DNA from: Cryptomeria japonica
Taxonomy: Eukaryota; Streptophyta; Pinopsida; Cupressales; Cupressaceae
Assembly (NCBI RefSeq): GCF_030272615.1
Contig: NC_081413.1
Location: forward strand, 182,726,951-182,790,950
Length of the DNA: 64,000 nucleotides
Reading direction: 5' to 3'
The translations under genes were made by a program, and so were the position numbers. Of the stretch, positions 32,597 to 43,718 are shown piece by piece. Position 1 is the stretch's first letter; the number at the start of each line of letters is the position of its first letter. The notes under the pieces are model-generated. The model ran no database searches. It was not told where the DNA came from and worked only from the letters and a program-made list of their open reading frames with translations.

Positions 32597-34738
32597 GTCA
32601 CTTATGCAAATGAAATGTTTTTTGTTTTGTTTTTTTAAGGATAATGTATGATATGCAACTAAATGCAAACTAAATAAATGAAAATGCAATCTATGTTTTT
32701 GGTTGCTTTTGAAGATTTTGACAAACTTATGAATGCAAATCTAAAAGAGACCCTTAGGAAATTGAAATGATGTCTATACCTCAAAGGACAAAAGGACTTA
32801 ATTGACAAAGGACAAGATGACAATGTCTCCCCTATATGCTTGGATACTAAGCTAGGTTTGACGAAATGATATTGATGACAAAAGGACAAAAGATTTGATA
32901 AGGTCTAGACTTCTTAACAATGACTTAGGGTTTATCAAAGATTTGGATTACTCAAGTATGACAAGACCTAGCTTTAACACTATATGCAAAAGGACAATTG
33001 CTATGATAATGACCCTAATATGATATCATAATGACTCAAGCTTAATGAAGAGGCTTAGGGTATGCAAATGCAAATGTATGACAATAGTATGACTTTAATG
33101 CAAGAGGATATATGCAAATGGATGACTCTAATTGGTATGCAAAAGAAGTATGACTTAGGTGAAACCTCACTTTGATATTTGATAATGAACTTGCAAAATG
33201 CAAACCTAGGATGAACCTAAATAGAAGTGACATGAATGTTGAGACAAGATTTTGACAAATGTTTGACAACCATGTTGGAAGATGTGCTTTGAACCTTGTT
33301 GGATGTTTGTTGGATGAATGTCTCTTTTGTGCTTAATCTTGTTTTGATTAATTTGTTTGGCTTTTGAAATGGGATAACATTCAACTTTTGACAATCAAAG
33401 AATACAAGATGTTACGACTTAGACTCAAGACAATCATGCTCATTTCCACATTTCTTATGGTAGGCAAGGACATTAGGTACTTGAGAGGTAGACTCATTAT
33501 GGGATTCAAGGAGAATACATAGATGCTTGACCCCACGGGCTCCCCTCCACGACACTCACTTCTCAGGGCAGCCAAGCATCAGTCCCCATGGAATCTCCCC
33601 ATGGCGAACTTAGTATCTCTTCCAAGTATCCGAATTTGTCCTTCTCAAGCAACTAGAAGGGTTTTTGGCCTCTAAAAACAAGGTATATAGTAAGGATTTC
33701 TGTTAAGCGTTACTCCTTGATGTCATGCAAGCATGATTGAGACATTAAGCCCATCAAGATACCAAACAAATGTAGTCGCGCAAGCACGATTTAGACCAAG
33801 AGGCCCTACTTAGATGTTGATATGAGAAAGAGTTCAAGGGTCATCACTTCCCAAGTAACTGCAATTCCCACGTAACACTTCCTTCAAAGCTTTCGCCCAT
33901 CAGGTATTTTTTTATAGTGAGTTAGAATGCCAAGGAATTCTAGCCGTACTCACTTTGGGTCGTTCCCTTCTCACGATTATCACTTGCTTGCAAAAGCAAA
34001 GTGGTCAGCAAGGCAGGCCCTCTAAAGGTGACACACAATCAAAGACACGAGCATGGTATCGAAGATCTGGATTTCTGATCACCCTAAGAAGGATGAGAGC
34101 ATACTCTCCTACTCCAATGTCACACTCAACAATCAAAGCAAAAAAAGGTTCATTTCCACCTATTTATAAATCACTAAGTGCCTAAAAAATTAATTGCAAA
34201 CACAAAGTTTGATTGTTTCTCCAAGGCAACCTGCAAAACCCAAGTTAGAGGTTTAATTTGTTGTCTTTGACCATCGAATCTGCACAAAACATGTTAGTAG
34301 TTTGATTTGTAGTCTTTGCCATGCATATGCCAAGATCCTGCACAAATAATTAGTACCAAAATCCAAAGCATAGAAAATAGAAAGCAAAAACACCAAAAAT
34401 TATTTGCATGAATGCATGATTAATTTGCCAAGCTAAATTAATCTAGATGAAGGTTGCATGATTTTGTTTTTTTCAAAATTTTGACCATTTACAGAAGCAT
34501 AATTAAAAACATCATAACTTTCTCCATATTTATCCAAATTACAAACCGTAAAATGATCTGGAAAGATAAAAACGTGATCTAATAAACCCAGAAATAGTTT
34601 ATTTTAATTCTGCACGCATTTTTTTACGTTTTCAATTGATTATGACTATTTTTTTTTCTTTGAAGAAAAATCTGCAATTTCTCCACAAAAAAATCTGCAA
34701 CTTCACAAAACATTCCAAAAGATATTAGATCCAAGCAT
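32597..34738 (-). other. Untranslated leader of element 2
   Basis: 2.1 kb between the primer site and gag. No gene seen. It carries the GGGAACGACCCAAAGTG motif (inverted at about 33950-33970) shared with the element 1 leader, and many TATGCAAA / GACAA phrases. This is inferred to be cis-acting RNA. Confidence 0.6.
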
Positions 34739-34757
34739 GTTCACATCGGGTTCACCA
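34739..34757 (-). other. Primer-binding site of element 2
   Basis: In element orientation TGGTGAACCCGATGTGAAC, five bases inside the 5' LTR, as in element 1. It is not the initiator-Met type; the tRNA is not identified. Confidence 0.78.
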
Positions 34758-34762
34758 ATTAA

Positions 34763-36021
34763 TGTAGCGTAGAAATTAGGAATCATCAAAACAAGATAAG
34801 TAGATCAAAACATTAAACATGATAGCTCAATCATAAGAAAACTCATTGAAATGAACCTAATTCTAAAGCACATTCAATAGAGGTATGGAAACAAAGCATT
34901 CAAGAGTAAAATTATGCAAATCAGATGTAGAGTTGAATACTTCTTCCATGCGGCTCCATTGTTGTTCTTTCCTCTTCAATAGTTTTGTGGATCTCACCTA
35001 CAAGTGCTCACACAATTGAAAGCAAAAAGGCTCAAGAGTACTAGAAACGAAGGTTCGGTAAATTGATAGAAAATTCAGACCAGGTTTGATTGAAAATCAT
35101 CCAATTTATAGAGAAATTGGAGAAAATGAGCAAATTAGCATGAAAGAGATTTGAATAGAAATTCAAATCAAAAATAGCAAAGTTATGACATGTTGCTATG
35201 CAAAGAGGCTTGTGACAATTTTATGACAGATTTTATGACAAATTTCCATGTCAAGACAAGTTCTATGACAAATTGCTATGTCAATACAAGACTCTATGAC
35301 AAATTTCTATGTCAAGAGTATGACACATGAAGCACAAAAATAGGGAGAACTAGAGACAAGATAATTAGGTGGAATTTGAATTAGAAAATTAGAAAATAGG
35401 TGGAATTTAAGAATTAGAAATAATGAAAATAGGAAACTTAGTGAATTAATTAATAATTTCTCATTTATCAATTAATTCACAAAGAGAGAAATAATTAATC
35501 AGCCAATTAAATGAAACATTTAATTGCGACATGAAGACCTAGGATAAATAAATAAATTATTCAATCCTAGAGGAAGAAATGACACACAAGGTTAAATGAT
35601 TAAATCACAAAACCCTGGAAGACGAATTAGGTCTTGAAAGATAATTGACTCGATTTGATTTGATTTTGGATTGATAAATGACCAGTGTTGATAAATGATT
35701 CGATTGAGGTTGGTTGACAAAAATCAATGACAAATTGACCAAATTGACATGATTGAAAAGGACAAGGATCAATGACGAATCGATCACAATATGACAAAAT
35801 TGACAAGGACAAAGATCGACCAAAATCATGATTGAAGATTGTTGTCGACAAGACCAAATTGGAAGGCGAGATGATAGAAGAATGACTCGATGCTCGCAAA
35901 TGATAAAAACCAAGTGCGTGACATAGGATAAATGTTAATGCGACGCAAAAACCTAAAATGAGGCAATGCACAAATGTGAAAGTATGATCCCGCAAGCGTT
36001 GACCATTTTTGGGTGTCTACA
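34763..36021 (-). repeat. Element 2 5' LTR
   Basis: 1259 bp. It differs from the 3' LTR at a few sites: four clustered in the U5 end (TGTAGCGTAGAA against TGTAGCATCAGA on the plus strand), plus single changes near 35894 and 35930. The low divergence implies a recent insertion. Confidence 0.92.
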
Positions 36022-36026
36022 CCTTG

Positions 36027-36119
36027 TTATATGTTACTCTCAAGTTCCATTTTCTTGATCTTTTCATATGCAGATAGTGTTGATTTATTTCTTACAGGAA
36101 GGATAGAAGGGAAATCAAA
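36027..36119 (+). other. Tail of copy B continuing into copy C
   Basis: Continues the sequence cut at 20335. It matches 39350-39455 after copy C, which places B and C head to tail. The stretch TTATTTCTTACAGG near 36090 looks like a splice acceptor. It is not proven to be one. Confidence 0.55.
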
Positions 36120-38535
36120 TTTGAGACTAATAGGGATATAGTAGATGCATTGGTACTTGAAGCAATCAGAAAAGAAACCAAGCCTATGGAGGGAGTGACA
36201 TTCAATAAAGATAATGCTGCTCTGGTCATGTGGTCCCTAAAGAGGGATGAAAATAGAAGAAGGAAGGATACCTCAAGATCTAGTTTTCTAGGAGGTATGA
36301 TAGTAAAAAGAGTCCAAGATACATGGGTGGTAGAAGTTGCCAGCACAGTTTTAGAAACTACAAAGTTCAGTGTGGCAGTGGCAGAGAAAGAAGCAAAAGA
36401 GAGAGTCGATCTCCAAGTGAAGTTGGAAACAATTCTAAAGGCTTATAATGAAGCCAAAAGGGAGGTAGCCAACAGGGATACTACTATTGCTAGACTTCAG
36501 AGTCAATTGGCAAGACAACACCAAGGAGGTGAGTCCTCTACCTTGATGATTGCATCTTCTCCAACAAGACCTCAACCTACCAGTCCTATTATAAAATTTC
36601 CCCCTTCTCCTATGCCTTTTGGTTTTTAGCTAGCTAAGACTATTCAATATGAGTTGGAAAAGTTGAAACAGGCTCAAGCCCTATTTACAAGTAAATATGA
36701 AGAGAAGGTAAAGGCCACCATTTCAATTTTTGTTGATACAGTAGAGGCCTCCACTGTGCACACTAATATGAAAATAATTTTGGACACCTTGTGTGAGCTA
36801 AATGAGGACAAGGCTATTTTAGAGCCTATTTTGACTAAGTGGATACCAAGAGAAGTGGATTTAGAACTTATGTGTGCATCCTATGATGAAGAAGGATCTG
36901 ATGCTATTATTAAATCCACATGTGAGTTAGCAAAAGGTCTGACAAAGTTAGAAGAAGGAAGAACCAATGTGGAGAGGAAAGCTAACTTGTACATGAAAGA
37001 ATATACTGAGCATAAATTTGAATTGTTTCTGTTAGGCCCAATATGGAAAGCTAATGTACTGAGAGGGGAGGGGTGAATCAGTACTCCAAAAAATTTCTTC
37101 AATAATAACCTTATTGTTATGCATAAACAGAATAGTGCAGTAACATAAAATAAAGTTAAAACAAACAGATAACAATCATGCAAAAACTCTTGGTTAGAGA
37201 GAAAAACTGCAGTGGGGATGGCACCCACTACTTCACTATTGCAATAATAAAGATTTCTTGGTTAGAGGTACATTTAGCTATTTCTAATAGCTTACCCTAT
37301 TAGGAGTAACAAGATCTATTAGATCTACCTTACTAAAGGATTTTACAACACTATATAAATGCTACACCTGGTTAGAGGATTTACAATTTGTATACTTGGT
37401 TAGAGTCTTTTACCCTGTTAAAGGTATCTCTTTCAACTTCAAAATATTACAATAGAATCATTACAAATATCTACAACCTTACATCTGAAATGTCATAGCA
37501 GATTCTATGTGCTCAGAATAAGATTACCTAGCTTATAGCATACCTCGATAACCCATATTGTAACTCGGTAAACCCTTCTGTTTACTCTATTCTTTGACTA
37601 TTCATTGATAACCTTCTCGATGACCTCTCTGTGTCTCTGTAACAGTCTTCCTTCATACATACACACACATACATTTATACACACTCATTTCTCTCTTCCC
37701 ATGTCATATAAATAGATCTCTTATAGCAGTGATCTAATTCATTGCTTCGATCTTCCAAAAAGAATCCTCGAATGAATAACTAAACAAAACATTTCATTGG
37801 TTAGACTAACCTTGCAATCATACACAATATTCTAGTGCAATTTCCAATGTAATAATGGTTAGATGTGCCTCAATCTTGTAACACGTTTTCATGTGAATGT
37901 CCAGGTTCAATGTATCTGGTAAAACATTTCACTCGGTGAGTTAACTTTACTGCTTGATAGCCATGAAACAATACTCGGTAAACAGCTCAGTGAATACTGC
38001 ATTCTGTGACTTCTTTCTTCTGTAACCGACTAGACTGTTCATACCAACTTCTCTATGTGTACCGACTGCATGATTCAGTAATACTAACCAACTAGAATAT
38101 ATAGTATGACTTTGAATATAAAACTAATGGCAATTTGATAAGTAGTAATAGTTTCCTGGGGGTTTTGCCATCCAAAATCGGTTGAAGGACAAATAGGTAT
38201 GGCTTGATGAGATGGGAGCTAATTTGTCTTTAAGGGTGAATGAAATCATCAACAAAGATGACACATCTCAGTTTGTTAAAACAATTGAAGAGATAGAAAA
38301 GATAAAGTCACACTATGGCTTTTTGGAATTAGAGGTGAGGAAAGTAAGAAACTCTTGGAAAAGGTTACTTAAGTTGAAGGAGAAAATTGTTGGCTACTCA
38401 TGGCCCACTGATGACATGGTTCAAGAGTGGACCAAGAAATATGTGGTGCAAGAAGAAGGAATCCCATAATGGTTAGAAGATGCTAAAGATGAGCAACAAA
38501 CTGAAAAGGCCACTGAGACCGAAGAGGACTTGTAA
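36120..38535 (+). pseudogene. Unrecognised repeat-borne reading frame, copy C (3' part only)
   Basis: Corresponds to copy B from about 18286 onward. 36150-36626 is open (ETKPMEGVTFN, then GGMIVKRVQD, then PPSPMPFGF), then TAG at 36627-36629 at the same codon as in copy B, after which the same frame runs on through a coiled-coil region (EKLKQAQALF). The frame is split at 37029 by a solo LTR and resumes at 38156, ending TAA at 38533-38535 after TEEDL. One more stop lies near 38190, close to a stop also present in copy B (near 19182). The N-terminal two thirds are missing, replaced by the tail of copy B; this suggests unequal recombination between tandem units. Confidence 0.62.
37030..38150 (-). 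mobile_element. Solo LTR of a copia-like family
   Basis: 1121 bp with flanking GTTTC duplications (37025-37029 and 38151-38155). The ends are TGTTAGGCCC and GTAATA, the latter probably a decayed TAACA complement. It splits the copy C frame exactly, and copy B shows the unsplit sequence. On the minus strand it resembles the H2 LTR: both carry a GAGAGGGG...GTGAATCAGTRC motif next to one end, CCAGATACATTGAACCT and a CTATTTATA promoter context. No internal region is present, so it arose by LTR-LTR recombination. Confidence 0.82.
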
Positions 38536-39468
38536 CTGTTTCTTTGAAAGGAATTACGGTTGTAACTAATCATTCTTAGGAATGTCTAAAGCTTCAATGC
38601 ATCCATAATGTTATAAATGAATACCAAGACTAATAGAAAAAGAATCACAAGAAATTTTGTAAAGAAACTCTACAGAAATATATCTGGGTTTTTCTAGCTA
38701 TCACAAAGAATACTTTGAATCATGTAAGATTATTTTTCAAAATGAATATAAAGATACAGATCAACACTTTTCAGCCCTAAATCTATGTTGTCTTCTGGTG
38801 TGCACTCATTAATTTGCTAGTTTAATTTGAATAGTCTAGGGTTATTTGATTGAACATGGATTGTAAGGCAATCATATGGATAAGTTTCTAGCTTTTCTCT
38901 TCAAGGGAGGAGAATTAAATATGCATGAAATATCTCTATCAGTAAATCAATTGTTTTCTCATCTTGAATTTGATGAATGGTTTTAGTTTTAAGAGGATAA
39001 AACTCATGTATATGTTAGGCATGTATGGGGTTAATTAAGGCTGAGGTGGTGAAATTTATGAGATTGTTCAGTTTTGGAATTCTAATTTGATTTGGGTGAC
39101 TCTGTAGCCCGAATAAGGCACTGGTATCCAGTTGTGGTTTTCTTTCTATTTCTCTTGGAGATCAATACTAAAAATGAGTATAAGCTTTTCTATTAATGTT
39201 TCAGTTCTATTAAAGTGACGAAGTCCATAGGTTTCTAGAATTGGTTTACTATGGATCTCAAATTTTGAAAGTGTGAAAGTTTTCACAAAAGGTATACCCA
39301 CTTGAACTTTGGATAAGTTAAAAGTGTAGAAGGTTTTTTAAAAACCTTGTTATATGTTTTTCTAGAGTTCTGTTCTTCCTCGGTGTCCTTTTCATATGTA
39401 AACAAAGTTTATTGTATTCCTAACAGGGAGGAGAGAAGGGAATTGGAATTTGAGAACAACACAACATT
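38536..39468 (+). other. 3' tail of copy C with empty site for element 2
   Basis: Homologous to the copy B tail. It holds CACTGGTATCCAGTTG near 39119 and the undisturbed site AAAACCTTGTTATATG at 39341-39356, into whose copy B equivalent element 2 inserted. The match to 36027-36119 ends at about 39468 (GAATTTGAGAAC). No gene. Confidence 0.65.
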
Positions 39469-39784
39469 CTACAATTTGTAGATAGAAAATTTTAGCTTTT
39501 TTTGGAGGGTTCAAAAAAATCACAAGAAAATTATGTACCGTACATTATGGATCTATATGGTTAGTACTATTAGGATTTAGGTGTCATTAACCTTGTAAAT
39601 CCTTTAGCTATTTCATCTCCTAATGTTATTTGTAATTTATCCATTAGATATGAAATTTTTTAACCAATAGTGGTGAAAGAACTCATGTAAGGAAAAGTTT
39701 ACAATTATCATTTTTATTCTAGGAAAAGGACAAAATAACTACTCATTCCCTTTGAAATCTCCTATTTTGAGGTGTTTGGGCACT
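39469..39784. other. Unassigned stretch
   Basis: AT-rich, no supported frame and no match seen elsewhere in the window. Confidence 0.4.
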
Positions 39785-40348
39785 TGTTAGGAGTTGTAAG
39801 TGCATGCATGATGGTTATGGTAGTCACCATGACTTCCTCTGACAATATTTACTATCTTGGTCCATAAGTGCCCAAATTGACTAGATGCCATATGATAGCT
39901 ATAAGAAGCATCCTTAAAAGGCTATTTTAGGGGGTGAGAATGTGATTTTTCTAGGTGGTTTTCTATCTTTTGTTCAATGATACCATAGTGGTATTTATGT
40001 GCAAGAGCTTCTATAAATTGGGGCCTTAAGCTATTGTTTTTCATCAAGCTTTTTTTAGTTGTTTTGAGTAATAGGGTACTAATAGATTTTACAAAGGCTT
40101 ACAAAAAACTATAGTGCTTTTATAATATCTCATTGGGTTAGTAATATACTTGCCTCTTTTTTTGTGGTGGATTTTTTTTCTTGAAAGGTTTTCACCATGT
40201 AAATCTAGTGTCATATGTGTTATGGTTTTCGTTGTCTATTCTTGATTCTGCAATCACATACATAAAGGGTTAATATTTGATTTTATATTTACAATTAATT
40301 TTGGTTTAAGTTCATATCACAATATTTTACTCATCTTGTCTTACAACA
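39785..40348 (+). repeat. Probable 5' LTR of decayed copia element
   Basis: The end is set by the primer site two bases later (CTTACAACA then TT then TGGTATCAGAAC). The start TGTTAGGAG is chosen because it pairs with the ACAACA end. A TATA box (TCTATAAATTGG near 40012) lies mid-way, as expected. The start is uncertain, since no partner LTR is in the window. Confidence 0.45.
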
Positions 40349-40350
40349 TT

Positions 40351-40362
40351 TGGTATCAGAAC
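40351..40362 (+). other. Primer-binding site, initiator-Met type
   Basis: TGGTATCAGAAC, close to the plant initiator-Met tRNA complement TGGTATCAGAGC. Confidence 0.7.
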
Positions 40363-42322
40363 TAATGGTTCTACTGAGGGAGGGATGCCTTTTTCTTAAG
40401 TGTTCAAGGATTTTTGTTGTAGCAAGAGTTTTTACTTTGTGGGGTTCTTATAGATTTGTGAAAGATTGTATATAGTGGCCTCTACATCATGTCAAGATAT
40501 TGAGAAGTTCAATGAAACTAGCTACGAGATGTCAAAGTTGAAATTGGATTCTCCTTGAAGAGAGAGATTAGTGGTTGCTTATATCAGTAGTAAAGAAACT
40601 AGAGGAATCTTCTCTATTAGATGAAGTTTGGAAGAAGTTGGACAAGAAGTCATGGGGAACCATTCAATTTTGTCTCATAGTTTCAATCCTCCTAAATTTC
40701 TCTACTAAAGACACCACATACAATCCATGGAGTAAAATAGGTAAAATCTATCAAACTAAGATCCTTTCTAACAAGCTATATCTGAAATGAAGTTTGTATT
40801 CTTTGAAAATGAACAATGGTGATTTTATTGTTGAACATTTGACTGCTTTTAATTTGACTATTCAGCTTGCATTAATAGATTTTAATATTGAGGATGATGA
40901 TAAGTGTATTTTTCTCCATTTTCTCCTTGCCTAATTCTTGGGAAAATCTAATTTTGTTGCCATAAGTAGTGGTGGTATAGAACCAAAGATGGAAAATATT
41001 ATTTCTATACTTATTTTTGAAGAGATTAGGAGAGACACCATGAATATTGGCTCCCAAGATGTCTTGCATGTTTGAGGAAGGTCCAAGGAGAAAGGACCTA
41101 AAGGGGGTAAAAAGAAGGATAAGTCTAAAGGATGTTCTAAGAAAATTGAAAAGAGAATAGTGGAGTGTTGGAATTATGGTAAAATATGACATGTGAAGGA
41201 GTGTAGGAAGAAGAAAAAGAGAACTGAAGCCTTCAGGGATAAGTCCTCTAATGATAATGTTTTTGATGCTTATCTTGTTGATTCTACTAGCTCCTACCAT
41301 ATGACTCCTCATAAGGAATTTTTTTCTACTTACAAAGAATATGATGGAGGATAATTTTTTCTTGTTGATAACACCTTAGTGAAGATTGTTGGTAAAGGAA
41401 AGGTAAAGTTGTGTTTCAATGATGTGAGGATTATAACCATTGATAATGTTTTATATATTCCAAATCTTGCAAGAATTCTACTTTCTGTTTGCAAGTTGAA
41501 TGATTTAGGAATGCATGTGACATTTGACAAGTATGGTTGTACGTTGGTAAGGGGAGTTTGGTGATTACTAAGGATCTCAGACAAAGGCTTTTTTTAAGCT
41601 ATAGGCCTCCACACTTTATAATTCTACTTTGTAATAGGTTTGAAAATGCATGTATGTTGTGGCACCATAGATTGGATGATATTATTGAAAAGGGTCTTAA
41701 GACTATACTAGATAAGAAACTTGTAGATGGTATTTCTAATTATTATGTTCACAAAAGTTATTTTTGTGAGAAGTGTGTGTTTGGCCAAAAAAAAAGATCT
41801 TTATTTCCTAAAGAAGTTAATAAGGCTAAGAGACCTTTAGAGATTATTCATTTGCATCAATGTGGTGTAATGGATGTTGAATCTTTGAATAGACCTTAAT
41901 ATTATGTTTCCTTCATTGATGATATGCCAAGATATACTTGGATTTATTTTATGCATACAAAATCTGAATTTTTCACCAAGTTTAAGGAATTTAAGGCATT
42001 GGTTGAAAACCAATCAAATTTTAAGATAAAAGTATTGAGGTCTAACAATGGGGGTGATTATTAATTTAAGGAGTTTGATGAATTTTTCAAAATTGAGGGA
42101 ATTGTTAGTCAAAGTAATATACCTTATACTCCCCAATAAAATGGGGTAGCAAAATAATAAACTGTGTATAAATGGAAAGAGTTAGGAGCATGTTAAGTAG
42201 TGATAAGATAGATAATTTATTTCAGGTAGAAGTTTCTTGTATTGTTTTCTATTTAATTGAAAGATATCCTTCTAAGGCCCTTGTTTATAAAATACCTTAT
42301 GAATTGTGTGTTGGATTGATGA
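40363..42322 (+). pseudogene. Ty1/copia gag-protease-integrase remnant
   Basis: Heavily decayed. In order: a Gag part with short matches (40500-41100); a zinc-knuckle remnant (C-W-N-Y-G-K...H-V-K-E-C) near 41167-41205; a protease loop DSTSSYHMTP near 41280-41310, where DSGAS would be usual; then the pre-integrase region LWHHRLDD near 41655 and CEKCVFGQKK near 41770. An integrase core follows (FIDDMPRYTWIYF near 41915, VLRSNNGGDY near 42035, then a decayed region ending near PYELCVG at 42312). Stops and frameshifts are frequent. RT and RNase H are missing because H2 is inserted at 42323 and the rest lies outside or was lost. Integrase before RT is the copia order. Confidence 0.75.
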
Positions 42323-43451
42323 TGATAATTGAGTTGTCATTGATGGCTTGTATTATGTTTTCATTGATGGAAACCATGTTTTGTCAGTCATTTGAGTCAT
42401 CTAGTCTAGCTAGTAAAGCCTAACCAGTAGTGGAGTTAGTTAAACAGTGAATCAATAAAAATGACAACAAACTGGTAAACAGAGACAATGCTATGATCAA
42501 GAAATCAGTATAGAAGATCAGTGAAGAATTAGATATTGAGGTTTGGAATGAATGTTCATGACATTGGCAGGAGTTTATGACCGGAACTACATCAAAAGAT
42601 TCAAAGTTTGGAGCTAGTTATGATGTAATAAGAAGTCAATCAAGAAGAACAGTTAACCGGTAGAGCATAGATACTTAGATCGGTAATCCGGTAGACAATA
42701 TTTTATTTTTGTTTGTGGCCGACATAAGTAAAGCATGTTGAGAAAGATTGACCAGATACATTGAACCTAGGAAATTGTTCCAAGGTTGTTTGCTGACTTA
42801 GCACAGCTATTTATAAAAGGATGAATATTGTGTGATGATGTATTAGATGAAGGATCAAGATTGAAGATTTGATTGTGCGGTAGAAGGTGAAGCTCTATAT
42901 TGATGTCTAGTCGGTGTTAGTTGTAGAACTAAAGTGGATCTAATTAGGCACAAAGGTGCTATATGTAGATCAACTACCTGTTGTTTCTTAACAGTTGCAA
43001 TAGTCTTAATCTCTTAAATGGGTAGTTCCTAACAGGCCTGAATGTGTAAATCTCTTAATTGGGTAGCTCATTAATTTGAGTTTAAATCCTCTAGAGAGGT
43101 TACTCCTAATAGGGCTAAGTTGTAAATCCCTTGACTGGGTGACTCTTGACAGGGTTTGTTCTTAACTGGGCATTACTATAAAGCTCCTAACCAGGCTAGA
43201 CCTTTAACAAGGTGCATTCTGAAAGAGTGAAAATTTTGTGGGTACCAATTCCCATCATGGTTTTTCCCATTTGGGTTTCCACATGACAAAAATTGTGTTA
43301 TGTGGTGCATATGTTATTGGGTGTTAGAATATGTGTTTATTTTCCCTTCATGCTTGTTAAGTTTCAAGTTGATAAAAGTGGTGATCAGATTTGTGTTGTT
43401 GTTTTTTCTTGCACTGATTCACCCCCCTCTCAGTGCCTTATAAGTTTATCA
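42323..43451 (+). repeat. H2 5' LTR
   Basis: 1129 bp. It starts TGATAATTG and ends TTTATCA, giving matched TGATAA/TTATCA ends, with a primer site following. TATTTATAAAAGG near 42809-42821 is a good TATA box. The end carries CACTGATTCACCCCCCTCTCAGTGCC, a GC-rich inverted repeat also in the solo LTR. The 3' LTR was not found in the window. Confidence 0.7.
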
Positions 43452-43452
43452 A

Positions 43453-43466
43453 TTAGTATCAGACCC
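43453..43466 (+). other. H2 primer-binding site
   Basis: TTAGTATCAGACCC, a slightly decayed initiator-Met type site (TTGGTATCAGAGCC). Confidence 0.65.
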
Positions 43467-43486
43467 TAATTTCTTTAAGGCTTAAC

Positions 43487-43718
43487 TACTTGGGAAGGAT
43501 CCTTAAGGCTATTAAGGGGGATATGAGTTATAGAGAGCTTTCTAACCAACTTGCAGAATCTAAAGAAGCCCTAGGTGAACTAAGGATCAAGTATAAATAT
43601 TCATTGGCTAAAAGGAGAGAGTTGGCTAAGCAATTGTATGAAATTAGTGAAAAAAATTCATTTGAAGAAGATAACATTGATGAATTGGCTAATGAGGTGG
43701 AAACATTGAATGATGATA
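43487..43718 (+). pseudogene. H2 Gag, first part (coiled coil)
   Basis: Open for about 75 codons (MSYRELSNQLAESKEALGEL and on) with heptad-like Leu/Glu/Lys spacing. It is cut at 43718 by element 3 and continues in the same phase at 51499, once one TGATA copy is discounted. The usual N-terminal Gag domain is absent: the coiled coil begins almost directly after the primer site. Confidence 0.6.

Larger units (their letters stand above)
20336..36021 (-). mobile_element. Element 2: Tat/Ogre-like Ty3/gypsy retrotransposon
   Basis: A 15.7-kb element read on the minus strand. LTRs at 34763-36021 (5') and 20336-21594 (3') are both 1259 bp and differ at only about six bases that I could spot. The target duplication CCTTG is at 20331-20335 and 36022-36026. 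The uninterrupted paralogous site at 39345-39349 reads AAAACCTTGTTATATG, which proves the insertion. Order along the element: primer site, 2.1-kb leader, gag, protease, G-patch-like segment, RT, RNase H, second RNase H, integrase, 2.7-kb noncoding tail, purine tract. Gag-pro-pol is in one frame of about 2756 codons broken by five stops. Dual RNase H, large size and long 3' tail fit the Tat/Ogre group; this copy cannot make a full polyprotein without readthrough. Confidence 0.93.

Noticed and set aside
40363-42322. Possible host gene because of long AT-rich transcription-like sequence
   Set aside because: Motifs of copia protease, pre-integrase and integrase identify it as a decayed retroelement.
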